Shown here piece after piece: positions 18,707 to 29,720 of a stretch of 64,000 nt of DNA. Source of the stretch: Cantharellus purpuraceus (lineage: Eukaryota; Basidiomycota; Agaricomycetes; Cantharellales; Hydnaceae); NCBI GenBank assembly GCA_025174535.1, contig JALBUN010000022.1, positions 248,001 through 312,000 of the forward strand, in the 5' to 3' direction. Within the stretch, counting starts at the first letter, position 1, and each line of letters starts with the position of its first letter. A program made the translations under genes and the position numbers. The notes below the pieces were generated by a model that made no database searches, was not told where the DNA came from, and was given only the letters and a program-made list of their open reading frames with translations.

Positions 18707-20509
18707 CTGACAACAGTGGAGAATATGTCAACAAATTGTTCAAAGACTACTGCAACAAATAATCCGAGGTCTCCCACGAAAATTGGGCTAACAACAAATC
18801 AGACAAATCATTGGACAAGACCCCAAAGTCCAACAAGGGCTCTGATAAGAGGACCACCACCAACTCAGGCCAGAAATCAAATACTGGTAACACTGCCATT
18901 TCCAGTTCCAGTCAGAACAATTCCAGCACCAGCAATAACTCCAGAGCTCGCAAGAGTACTCTGGACCTCTCCACCAAGCTAGGGAAGGACGGAAAACTTA
19001 CCCAGCAGGAACACCAGCGCCACATGGACAACAACCTCTGTCTGTTCTGCAGAAAGCCTGGCCACCAAGCCAAGGATTGCAATAAGGCAACCTCATCTGC
19101 AGCAAAGGCAAAGGGCCGTGCTGCCAATGCCATGACAGACAAGTCCAATGCAAAAGCGATGGACCCAAAAAAATAGTAAGCAGTCCTATAGCCTCCATAC
19201 AGGCTGAGGGCTGCGTTGGTACTCCCCATATGACAAACGAGGTCTGCCTGAATGCATCCACTCTTTCCCACTCTGACTCCCTTACCCTCCTCATCTACTC
19301 CGACTCCATTCCCAATATCACTATCCAAGCATTAATTGACTCCAGTTCTACTCATTGTTTCCTCAATTCCTCTTTTTCCGATTTACATAAACTCCATACC
19401 TACACCATAACTCCGATATCGCTCTGATTATTTGATGGCACTACTAATGCTGTTATTTCATGAGCTATAGATCTGTCTATCTGTTTTTCTGTTGGAGAAA
19501 TCCAGAACCTTAGACGCTTGTTCGGAAGGATGCTGTTATACAATATTCTGATGTATACAAGATGTACATCAGAATTTTAATAATGATCATAAAAATAGGG
19601 AGTTACAATCTGGATATCTTTAAAGATTTCAGATATCCGAGTTTTTTTGGATATCTTAAATTTTTATGAATATAAATATATATTTCATATTTTAATAAAC
19701 TTTAAAAGATAAGATGTTTGTTATGGATGAACATAATTGTTTATATGAATATAACAGTAATGTATATATTAATATTATTGGTATAATAGAGAATATTTAG
19801 ATATACAAATGCCAGGTGAGGATTCAAGGTACATTAGATTATTTGACCAGTATAGTACAAGAAAGAATGAGTGAAAGAAATTAAGTGTAGCAGGAGTAGA
19901 ATATTCCCTTGAAGCAGTTGCCACTGGTAATTTTAAAAAAAAGAATTATTTTTGAGAATCATGTCAAAATATCAAAATATGTTTTAATATAAGTATATTA
20001 TATAAAATTTGAGGAAATGGGTTGTATATACATATTTGATGTATTTCTGAACAAGCGTCTTACATTCTATGTTACTCCGCTTGACTCCAGCTGTTCTGTG
20101 GTTCTCAGACATAACTGGCTCACCCACTACAATCCGTTGATTGACTGGGCATTGGGCCATATCACATTCCATTCTCCAGTACAGGCTGTGTCATTCCTGA
20201 CGTCACCAGCAACTTTAGGTGCAAAACTATCTTCCACCTCTGCTGACTCCACTCCAATAGATACTCCATCTACCCCGCCGTTTATATCAATGGTGGACAC
20301 TATGGTCTTTGCCAGACTGAGCAAACTGGATGGCTCTCACACATTCCAGGTCCACCTCTCCAATCCGATATTCCTTGCCACTCGTTCCGCCCGATCAACT
20401 CCACCGGACCTATCTATGGTTCCTAAGGAGTATCATGAGTTTGCCAACGTGTTCAGCAAGTCTAAAGCCGACTCCCTAGCAGAACACTGACCATACAATC
20501 TCAAGATTG
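18707..20509 (+). pseudogene. Ty3/gypsy gag zinc knuckle and protease fragment
   Basis: The gag C-terminus carries a CCHC knuckle (CLFCRKPGHQAKDC, ~19036-19080) and ends DPKK-stop at a run of seven A. The protease follows in another frame: LIDSSSTHCF, where the better copy has the active-site LIDSGSTHCF, so the catalytic Gly is lost. The protease tail (VVLRHNWLTHYNPLIDW) resumes at 20060 after a MITE insertion. The fragment has no LTRs of its own and sits inside LTR-D. Confidence 0.85.
19513..20059. mobile_element. MITE-1, TIR GACGCTTGTTCGGAA, TSD TTA
   Basis: 547 bp, AT-rich, with terminal inverted repeats GACGCTTGTTC and GAACAAGCGTC and no coding capacity. Flanked by TTA (19510-19512 and 20060-20062). 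The gypsy copy near 50.84 kb has the empty site reading through CAGACCCTTACATTCTATG, so both borders and the 3-bp duplication are certain. The superfamily is unclear. Confidence 0.88.
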
Positions 20510-20663
20510 ACAATAAGATGGATATGGAGTACAACACAGAAAGGAGTTTGGAGTTTGGACCCAAGTCTGAACTAAACTAAACAATATAAAAGAAGGAGGT
20601 TTGTTGTAACCCATAAGAAGAAACTACTTATAAGGAGAACAATAATGGAGTTCAGGGTTGACA

Positions 20664-20936
20664 GAGGTGGAGTTGATGGAGGTGGAGTTGATGGAGGTGG
20701 AGTTGATGGAGGTGGAGTTGATGGAGGTGGAGTTGATGGAGGTGGAGTTGATGGAGGTGGAGTTGATGGAGGTGGAGTTGATGGAGGTGGAGTTGATGGA
20801 GGTGGAGTTGATGGAGGTGGAGTTGATGGAGGTGGAGTTGATGGAGGTGGAGTTGATGGAGGTGGAGTTGATGGAGGTGGAGTTGATGGAGGTGGAGTTG
20901 ATGGAGGTGGAGTTGATGGAGGTGGAGTTGATGGAT
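20664..20936. repeat. 15-bp minisatellite (about 18 units)
   Basis: Near-perfect array of GAGGTGGAGTTGATG inside LTR-D. The LTR-D copy at ~55515-55560 has only two units, so this array expanded after insertion. All frames are open because the unit length divides by three; it is not evidence for a protein. Confidence 0.9.
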
Positions 20937-21402
20937 AATGGAAGTAAAGGAGATGGAGATCTGGAGATTGGACTTGGTGTTACAGGATGTAACATTATTA
21001 CACAAAAAGGCATTGGCCACTCTGTTTGCTGAACAGACAGTGCCCATACATAGAGTCATTAAATGAATGGCTCTACTGTCTTGTGCTGGCAATGTGAGCC
21101 TCATTGTCACCCTGCTGACTATGCCAGTAGACACTTGCCCTCATACAGGGTGGCAAGTGAATCCTCATGGGGTGCCCCCAGCCATCTGACAAGGGTCAGA
21201 TGGTACAATGAATCTACATGATGTAGATGTCTGGATATGGCTCCAAAACGCCACTCCTAAAAAGGGTTCCTTGATCTTTAAGAAGAACTTCTGGACTCTG
21301 TTCCAGAAAGCCAGTCACTGGGCATCTCTAACCAGTGGCCATAAGTTTTCACCACTATTGGTGACATGTCTATGCTTCCATTCAAGGAGCATATGACTGG
21401 TG

Positions 21403-21919
21403 TGTTACGCACTAGGTCCGATTGGGAGTCAGAGATTGGGTCGGAGGTTTGGTTGGAGTCAGAGTACATCGTGGGGGTCAGAACAGACTTGGCTTCAGCT
21501 TATGTGCTGCACCCTCACTAATACCGGTGTCCGAGATTTCAGAGATGGAGTACGACTTAGAGAGTTAGGATTGGACTTAGGAACTAGGCGTGATTCGATA
21601 TTTGAACTGGGGAATGAAGTCCCCAGTCAGGCAAATTAAATACATATTTTGAAATCTAATAATAATTACTCTGGTGATGGGTCTCCAAGGCCGACAGCCT
21701 TACATGAGTATGTCTGAGTCCGATGGGGATGGATGACCGGGTTCCTATGGTGATGCTGATGCATCAATCGGAACCGGAGATGGATGGGTGGAATTGGCGG
21801 TGACAATCGGACAGGTAGATGGAGACGTGGCGGTTTCCAAATGGAGTATAGATTTCATATGCGCGGGGATCTGAGTGGATCGGATGGGGATCTGGTTGTT
21901 TATGAATATAGTCATAACA
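21403..21919 (-). repeat. Solo LTR-B (copy B4), TSD TGGTG
   Basis: TGTTACGCACTAGG to CATAACA on plus, flanked by a perfect TGGTG (21398-21402 and 21920-21924). It splits the degenerate unknown ORF. Confidence 0.88.
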
Positions 21920-22300
21920 TGGTGGGATCTTCCCCCCAAAGAGCACACTAAGCTGGAATTGGCACTCTGGCTTGGATGAATGAGAGGCATCACCCCCATT
22001 CATGTGGCCCTCCTAGAGGTTTTTGCTAGTCACATCACCTCTGGAGAAGTGTTTAACCAACCCACCAGGGTTGGTAAGCAAAAGCAAGAGGCTCTAGGAG
22101 CACAGAAGGCTGCTAAATGCCCCCTTGCAGAGTGTTTAGGTCACAATAAACTCAATCATGGCCTTCACTACATTAGTGATTACCTCCTCCTCATCCATTC
22201 TATTGGATGAGGATGCCATGACTATATTGGGGACAACTGAGAGTCACCCCCTCCAGAACCATATGACCAGGATGATCAATGAATGAGGTGATCATTCAAG

Positions 22301-22917
22301 AAGGGAGGGTGTAAATACCTTGGGTACTTACTTATGTAGTATCCATAACAGAGAGGAGGCTGTAATATGAAATTATGTTGTGTGGGTGTTGGTTGGAAGA
22401 AAGAGACATGTGCATGAGAGTCTTGCAATTTCAACTGACTTGAAAGATTTTGCCAACCTGACTTGCAAACTCATGACCTATGTTGAGATGTCATGGACCT
22501 GCATACCATCAAGTGTGTAGTGGGATGGGTGTTTTGTGAGAACCAGTGGGGAATTATTGATCACAGTGGGGACTCTGCTCACACAGCCTTTGTGGATCCA
22601 GAGGATGGTAACAAATAGAATTGTCATATTGCAGGGTTTTTCTAGTGTGTTAAATGTTAATGTACTTGGCACTGACAGAGCTGTGGTTGATAGAAACTTC
22701 AGCTTGAAATAAGTATATTTTAACACTGAAAATGAGTTCACAATAATGTGGTTGCAACAAATAATCATCCCTTATTTGAAGTGCAAACTAACACTGAAAT
22801 TAAGTGATGTATTCATAAAAACATTTGCACTGTTATACCTGTATAAATTTGCACTTAAATATAGAGCTAGTGTGAATCGCACTGAATTTTAGTGTGATTT
22901 TTTCCTACAGTGTCTAG
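22301..22917. other. AT-rich region with a possible DNA-transposon terminus
   Basis: No gene. At 22740-22917 short motifs recur in both directions (GTGCAAA, AACACTGAAATTAAG, GCACTGAATTTTAGTG), and the sequence ends TTTTTTCCTACAGTG. On the other strand that reads CACTGTAGGAAAAA, which resembles a CACTA-like end with subterminal repeats. I did not find the partner end. Confidence 0.25.
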
Positions 22918-23283
22918 TGTTTCGCCCGGGTTGACCAAATAGTCTTTTGTCCGTCACCTTACGTGAGAACGCTCTAGTATATCGTAGCTTTAAAAGTTTG
23001 GGCGACTTGGGCTTGTTTGAAATGCTCCAAAGCATGGTCTGCAAGCCGGAGTGTAGTGAGATTGGCTCGGACAGTCATATCGAACCACGAGCGTCTGGTA
23101 TATGATCCAAGCTAGTACGATGTATATTTCTTGACAAGTTCATGATCGATGCGTGGCCAGCTGACATATTGTGGCTGTACAGACATCACAACGAAGCACC
23201 ATAGCAAAGTCATCAGTTCTGTAACATACATGTTTGTTCCCCACTTCAGTCTCAATGCCATAGACCCATTTGTGGACCACGCC

Positions 23284-25439
23284 TTACTGTCGACGCTTCC
23301 TGAAGAGGACCTCTGCATTCCTACTAGGTATCCTGGCCGTTCCATCCCACGTAGATTGCGGTGCCTCGGTCATCATGAGATCGTATGTCAGCACAACGTG
23401 TGCCATCATAGCCTTGACCTCGTTGGCAGCGAAAAATCGCCCAGGACTATGTCGTCGTTCAATCAGTACGCAGGACCTAAGAAAACCTGTGAAAAGACAA
23501 TATAACTCACCATGCATGCTTCCCATGTCCGAAAGCGAGATAGTCCGCGCTAGTTGCTACCATCTGGTTCTTGGTCCCTTCACCGTCTTCTTCTCGTATG
23601 TCACTAAAGCGGAACCCCTTGAACGTTGTACCATCGGGATACACGTCATCATCGAGGTGACGCGCCGTCGCCACCGCAGAAACATATCCTCCCTTTGGAA
23701 TACGCGTCCCGTCGGAGAACGTGAATTCCTTGAGTGCCTTGCGCGTCATTGATACTGATTTCAAATCAACACACATTGTGAGTATCAACGGTAAAGACTT
23801 ACTGGCGCCGAGACCCTGAGTCCGCTGCGTTTCTTTCATAAAGCTGTCCAGCTTCCGCATGCGATTCATTGAAACTTTAGTCCAGCCGTGTTGGGAAATC
23901 ACGGCCTCGACCTCCTCACGAATTGGGTTCATATATTCAGGACGACAGGCAAGCTCGTATAATGCGATCGTGAAGGTCTATCAATAAGGGATTGTGTGTG
24001 AGTAAATGGAGGAACGGATAGATAGTATTTAGTGACAAACTAAAGAACTCGTGTGAATGGCCGCAAAGTTGAGGCGTAGAATACGGTGAGTGAGCTTTTC
24101 AGTTGTGCGCTCCTCGCCTTCCGCTTCGTCCATGAGCCAGGAGAGCATGTCAGCCTGATCTCTAATGAGTTCTTATGGCGGTAGTCACTTAAAACAGACT
24201 GACAGGTTTGTCCGGATAGTCACTACCATATTTCTCTATTTTCCGCTTTCGTTCCTCGATGACGGGTCTTAAATGCTTGAGTGCAAGTTCAACAGACTTA
24301 GGAACACTTGTGCAAATGGGACCAATAATCCTAAAAAACGTAAAGCAGGCAATTCATAAGTGGTCTAAAAGGCATTCTTCATGACATACGGTCGGAGGAA
24401 TATAGGAAATTTGGTGAGGAATCTGGAAGAAGTTACGACTTCGATGGCAAAGAGGACACCTAGTGCCGTGTATTCTGGATCACGACCTACGAGTAATGTC
24501 AACGGTGATGGTCTTCGGGCAGTCAGAGGTTGGACATACATGTCGGCGCACCGACAAATATGCGATTTGAAACACGGGAGACAATCTTCATCATAGTTTC
24601 GAATGCTTTGACTTTCGTCCATTCTGAAAAGTAAATGCATAGTCAATGCTAGGCTTAAGCCAGGGGCTGGGATATTGTGAAGGGGGTGGGGGGAATCGAG
24701 CATCAGTTGAAGTACCTTCTGTCGGGGGTATGTTCTCATCGAAAGCAAGTACTATTTCTTCCCGCATATCTGAAAACACATTCCCGAGATTGCGAGTGAG
24801 GTGACTTCTGATGACGACAGTGGCATATGATTCTTCGTGAACTTCCCGTCCGAGTGTCCAATCTGCAGCCATCATCTTCAATGTAAGTACAGTGAGCAAC
24901 TGTTGCACCCGTAATAGAAATAGCAAATGCACTTCTCTCGCGGCTGCAGTGAAAGAGAGAACATCATCTGGTGCTTTGCGAATTTCCTCTGTCAGCTTAG
25001 GCCCTGACACCATGACATGCCAGTGGTGTAGGTCTGGGACTCGAAACACTCCATTCCGAAACTAGAAACCGATGAACTCTACAGTCGCGAGAGAATACAT
25101 ACATCAGCCGACCTTGGAATAGCCCTCGGCAACAAACTCGCTGCCACGCTTCCTGTATTGCAACGCATCGATATACGACGTAACAAAGCCAGTCCTTCCA
25201 ATTGCTGGGATGGCATCCTAAGTTACATTTGGTGGTGTGAGTAACGAGTTGAAGAGGGATAAGGCTGCATTTACATAATAGTGTTTGTTCCGAGTCGAGG
25301 CGTACAGGATGAACACAAGGAAGCAAACTACGCCAGCCCAGGTGTAGTTTAGCGTGGGATCAAGAGCACTATCCAGCAGTCCAGAAGCTGGGGAGACTAG
25401 ACGAGACAACGGGGTAATGCCTGGGGAAATGGTGCTCAT
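23284..25439 (-). CDS. Cytochrome P450, copy 1
   Basis: Haem-thiolate monooxygenase anchored in the ER membrane by an N-terminal helix (NYTWAGVVCFLVFILYAST). Multi-exon. Motifs in order: WTLG in the middle, an I-helix NFAAIHTSS in place of the usual acid-Thr pair, the K-helix region FMKETQR, the PPGxxVS-like segment IPKGGYVSAVAT, and the haem loop FGHGKHACPGRFFAANE. The loop cysteine is created by splicing across an intron (GCATG | TCCTGG). It ends FRKRRQ-TAA. The AAIHTSS form and FGHGKHACPGRFFAANE are typical of fungal P450s often labelled ent-kaurene oxidase-like; the substrate cannot be told. A close relative lies ~4 kb downstream in the same orientation. Seems intact. Confidence 0.88.
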
Positions 25440-26925
25440 ATTGGGGTTGGAAAGCGAATGCATACCTTATTTCAAAAGAGAATATATATACATGAAAGGA
25501 GGTCAATCTCTACGAACCCCGCCGACGGGTAGAATGGCTATGTCATTGGACGATGCCCCGGAAAGAATAGAGAATAGAAGGTGCCGATGGGAGAAACGGT
25601 CCAGTATTGGGTCAGCACTTCTGATTCGATAAGCTCCCGAAAGGCAGAGCCTATAACTGACAAGTCCGACAATGTTTTAAATGTTTTACAGGCAAAACCA
25701 CAGTGATACGGTTCAATTAAAATGATAATGCACCCCGAGACATGTTCCATGCAGATTAATCAGTGGTTTTCAAGCGCTGAAAAAGTCGACATGACCACAT
25801 ATGAAAAATGATTTACAGCAAGTACTTAAAATAGGCCGTTGCAATCTATGTAAAGAATTTCATTGATGTACCCGGTCTCTGTAGTATAGAATGCCTTACC
25901 ACATTAAAATAGGGCCGACGAAGTACGGAGTGATGTCAGTATTCTGCATGTACGTGTATACTGATGGTAGGGTTTCTTGAACATGTTGGAACCATAAACG
26001 CTCATGTAAGCCCGAGAGTAGGTCCATGCACAGGGCACCTGTTGCAGGGTATAAAAGCTGGTTGAATGTCAAACAGTCACCTCAGTGAATGGACTTCACT
26101 GAGGTGGTATGTCCATTATATCACCCAGGGTAATCCTATACTAACATAGTATCAGTACACTTGTTAGGTAGTTATCGTGATATATAACTGAGTGAAGTCT
26201 GTTCACTGAGATGTACACTTGTTAGAACCAATCTGCTGCGCATTTAATTCCTACAGAACACACTGCAGAAACACGTCAGATCCGCTAGGAATAGCTTGCA
26301 GAAACAAAACGGGCACACTGGAAAAGCTTCGAGAGAACAGGCGTATTCTGCACTGCGTTGTTGGTAGCGAGAGCGATGGTTTAATAAAACATACACATCA
26401 ACTGAGCGCTCAATGGTGCAGCCATCGTCTCGAAAATACGTTGGTCGTGGGATCGTCGTATGAAGTCACCAAGGGAACCACCGGCAAATGCCAATACGCC
26501 AAGCCGGAGACTCAGCTGATCGTATCAACATTAGTTCTTCAGTTTCAATATCTGAAGCAATTCCAGTGAAATTATTGGTCTCTAGAGTGCTCCGAAGTTA
26601 TGAATGTCCTGCCGCGAGCCTAGTCAACAGTCTAATCAGTTATATCATGATATCCCAGTGTCACATCACCTTGCTGGCGGTTGCTGCCCAAGACAACATC
26701 TACTGGTAGGACGCCAAATGGTTTCAGCATTCAAAGGAGCTCTCCGACAACATTCTACGGAGACGATTTTCTACTGTGAAAGTCGGTGCTCAGGCTGTTA
26801 TATTATATAGGTAGGGCCCGCCATTGATACAATACTAAACATGCCAGACTGGCACACAACGCCTGGCTAGTTGTAATGGAGAGTAAGATATATGTGATTC
26901 TTGAAAATGTTTCTCACTGTCAAGC
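25440..26925. other. Intergenic region between the P450s, with a hairpin pair
   Basis: No gene recognised. It holds two similar hairpin sequences. At 26078-26106 a perfect 12-bp stem (CACCTCAGTGAA) surrounds a TGGAC loop. At 26188-26210 a 9-bp stem has one mismatch. TACACTTGTTAG occurs twice, at 26153 and 26213. A TATAAAA near 26051 has no ORF after it. Confidence 0.45.
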
Positions 26926-27227
26926 CTAGACTTCCAAGTCATCTGATCCAATACTCCAGTACCCGCCTCGAGCTCCAGCACCAAAGTTGGTCACATCCTT
27001 ATACACTTTACACCGTCTTGAGAGGAGATTATACTCGAAATTCACAGATATACTATTATGAGGGTAGGTAAGAGTTCCTCCCCGCAAGTGTTCGGAACGC
27101 CTCGTGGACTGTGAAGATATCCATTCCATTGCATGTCATGAGTGTCAACAGCTCGGAGTGCTGCACTCATATCGTCAAGACTAATCATAGTACATGCAAG
27201 CACGAGCAGAAACAGATATTTATCCAT
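26926..27227 (-). CDS. Candidate small secreted protein (two exons)
   Basis: ATG at 27227 opens a hydrophobic signal-like segment (MDKYLFLLVLACTMIS). A GT-AG intron of about 41 nt (GTTGAC to TTCACAG) then joins in frame to a second exon ending at TAG 26926-26928. That gives about 85 residues with few cysteines and a Gly/Tyr/Trp-rich end (GAGARGGYWSIG). No family recognised. The intron is short even for this genome, so the model is tentative. It lies between two P450 genes on the same strand. Confidence 0.35.
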
Positions 27228-27481
27228 TAATTGTATATGGAATACTGACATCCATCAATATACCATGGACAAGCAACAAGACGCCACGTTTATGCTATAT
27301 TTACATGCATAATCGGTGTCTGATTACGAGCTACAGCAGGCAGGGATGGAAAAATATACCTACAGCATCAGAACCTCAAGAAAATCTAATAGGCAGCGTT
27401 CTCGGCCCATGCCCCCCACAAGACCGACCCCACCTGGGCATCTAAACTAACACACCCGAGCAACTTTCAACCCACCATGTT

Positions 27482-29720
27482 CTACGTCCGACGCTTCCTA
27501 AACATCACCTCCGCTTTGGCATCCGGAACACGCGCCGACCCAAACCATGATACTTGCGGCTTATCAGTCATCGTGATATCATACGTCAATAGCACGTAGG
27601 CCATCATGGCTTTCAGCTCGTTAGCGGCGAAGAATCGGCCAGGGCTGTTTCGGTGATATATCTCAGTACGCGCGCGCGAGGTGACCACGAAAAACAAAAA
27701 AAAAAAAAAAAAAGGGAATCCGGAGCCACCAAAATAAATGAAAATAAATAAAAATAAAAATAAAAACAAAAAATAAAAATAAAACTAGAAAAACTCAGAA
27801 ATTACGCACCACGAATGCCTCCCATGTCCGAAAGCGAGAAAGTCCAAGCTAGTGGCCACCATCTGGTTCTTTGTTCCCTCTCCATCCTCCTCGCGAATAT
27901 CACTGAAGCGAAATCCTTTGAACGTCCCCGCATCAGGGTATACATCATCATCATCATGACGGGTCGCAGCCGCAGAAACGAACGACCCCTTGGGGATATA
28001 CGTCCCGTTAGAAAATGTAAAGTCCTTGAGCGCCCGGCGACCCATTGATACTGCGAAAAGCCCACGTCAGCGCCACCAATATTAAGCAAACGTACAAAGA
28101 GAGCCTACTCACAGGCACCAAGACCGGCCAACCGTTGCGACTCTTTCATAAAGCTATCTAGTTTCCGCATGCGCGTCATCGCCACCTTGCTCCACCCGTC
28201 TTCGGCAATCACAGAGTCAATTTCTTGGCGGATAGGTTCAATGTATTCAGGATGAGAAGCGAGGTCGTATAAAGCGTTTGTGAAGCTCTATTACGAGGTG
28301 AGTTTAGACTGGATGGATGGTAGAAAGAGGGTGTGGCACCGTGGAGCTCGTGTGAATTGCCGCAAAGTTGAGGGTCAAGATTCGGCGAGTGAGATTGTCC
28401 GTCGAAAACTCCTCGCCTTTCGCTTCGTCCATGAGCCAAGAGAGCATATCAAGCTGTCATGGAAAATAAATCAAATGGGTAAATCACCGCAAACGTTGAG
28501 AGGGATCACTGACGGGCTTGTCTGGATAGTCCATACCGTATTCCTCAATCTTCCGTTTTCGTTCCTCTATAATGGGTCCAAGATGTTTGACGCCAGTTCG
28601 GATGGATTTAGGAACGTCGGTCAAGACGCGACCGGCAATCCTTGAGAAACAGAAAGTTCGAGTTCAGGCATATTTCAAACGGGCACTCTGTATGACGTAC
28701 GGTTTAAGAAAGTCGGGAAACAGCTTGATAATTTGGGCACCGACGACGACATCAATAGTGAACCTAACATTGAGGGCAGTGAACTCTGGATCACGACCTT
28801 GGAACAAGCTTCCTCAAATCGTTGTGGAATCTAGGTTGAAAATGAACATACATAAAGGGGCGCCTACAAAGATGTAGTTTGAAGTACGGGAGATGATCTT
28901 CATCATCGTGTCGAGTGTGCTGACCTTGGTCCATTCTGATAAGTATTGTCAATACCCAACTCGGCCGAGCTTGGAACGTGAACGATTGAAAAGAATGGGC
29001 GTACCCTGCGTCGGGGGAATAGTCTCATCGAAAGCCATCATGATCTCCTTCCACAGGCCTGAAAACATATTCCCAAGATTACGAGTAAGCTGGTTCCTGA
29101 CGATGGGAATGTGATACGGGTTTGAAGCAACGTTCGGTCCAAGCGTCCACTCAGTTGCTAGCGTCTTCAGGACTAGTGAGTGATAGGTCCACTAAGAGGT
29201 CATTGGCAAGACAGGGGACGCACATCGCTGACAGCTGCATCGAACGAGAGCACATCATCTGGCGCTTTGCGGAGCTCATCCGTCAGCTGCGGGGTTGACA
29301 CAACGATATGCCAGCGGTTCAGCTCCGGGACGCGAAATACTCCAGATTGATACTAATGTTCGCTCTGAGCATTGCACTTGCGAGACAAGAAAGCCATTTA
29401 CTGACCTTGAGATAACCTTCGCTGATAAACTCATTACCGCGCTTCATGTACTGGATGGCATCGAGATATGACGTGAAGAAACCGGTCCTTCCGATGGCTG
29501 GGATTGCGTCCTAAGCTCACTCGTGAGTAATAAAGAGAAGGGGTGAGACTGCTATTACATAGGATGCTTTAGGACGTGTTGCGATGTATATGACTAAGGC
29601 GGCGAGACAGGTAACACCAGCCCAGGTGTAGTTGAATGCCGGATCAAGACCATCTAGCAAACCTGAAGTGAGCGGGGTGAAACGGAATGAAGGAGCTATG
29701 CTTGAAGAAGGAGTGGTCAT
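27482..29720 (-). CDS. Cytochrome P450, copy 2
   Basis: Same family and exon plan as the P450 at 23.3-25.4 kb. N-terminal anchor (NYTWAGVTCLAALVIYIAT), membrane-facing segment GRTGFFTSY, I-helix NFAAIHTS, FMKESQRLAGLGA, IPKGSFVSAAAT and haem loop FGHGRHSCPGRFFAANE. As in copy 1 the haem cysteine is split by the last intron (TCGTG | CCCTGG). Here that intron has grown to about 190 nt with poly-T and ATTTTT runs. It ends FRKRRT-TAG. A TCACGTGA site lies ~110 bp upstream of the ATG. Likely a tandem duplicate; both copies look intact. Substrate unknown. Confidence 0.88.

Larger units (their letters stand above)
18582..20994 (-). repeat. Solo LTR-D, TSD TTATT, split by a gypsy fragment
   Basis: Starts TGTTAAGGGACTGG at 18582 and ends GGATGTAACA at 20994. 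The flanks are a perfect TTATT (18577-18581 and 20995-20999). About 270 bp of its middle is replaced by a gypsy fragment (18707-20509). Its right part holds a 15-bp minisatellite. Sense minus, inferred from the polypurine tract beside another copy at 55632. Confidence 0.75.
18471..22300 (+). pseudogene. Degenerate unknown ORF split by nested LTRs
   Basis: The pieces 18471-18581, 20995-21402 and 21920-22300 become adjacent when the solo LTRs and one copy of each target duplication are removed. Short stretches then read across the joins (SIPIRLDWFNICDMDSPEFV, then LLHKKALATLFAEQ; later HITSGEVFNQPTRVG and CPLAECLGHNKLNHG), with several stops. I do not recognise the family. It is the oldest layer of this block and could be a transposon gene or a dead host gene. 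Confidence 0.4.

Noticed and set aside
20664..20936. CRISPR array
   Set aside because: Direct 15-bp units without unique spacers, in a fungal genome.
20645..20938. Long open frames made of DGGGV, VELME or INSTS repeats
   Set aside because: The 15-bp minisatellite keeps all frames open. There is no start context, promoter or conservation; it is LTR-D sequence.
23284..25439. P450 copy 1 as a pseudogene because FGHGKHAW lacks the haem Cys
   Set aside because: The Cys is formed by splicing TG to T across a GTGAGT-CATAG intron, so the loop is complete.
26219..26810. Overlapping ORFs of 70-116 codons between the P450s
   Set aside because: No motifs and no consistent exon joins.
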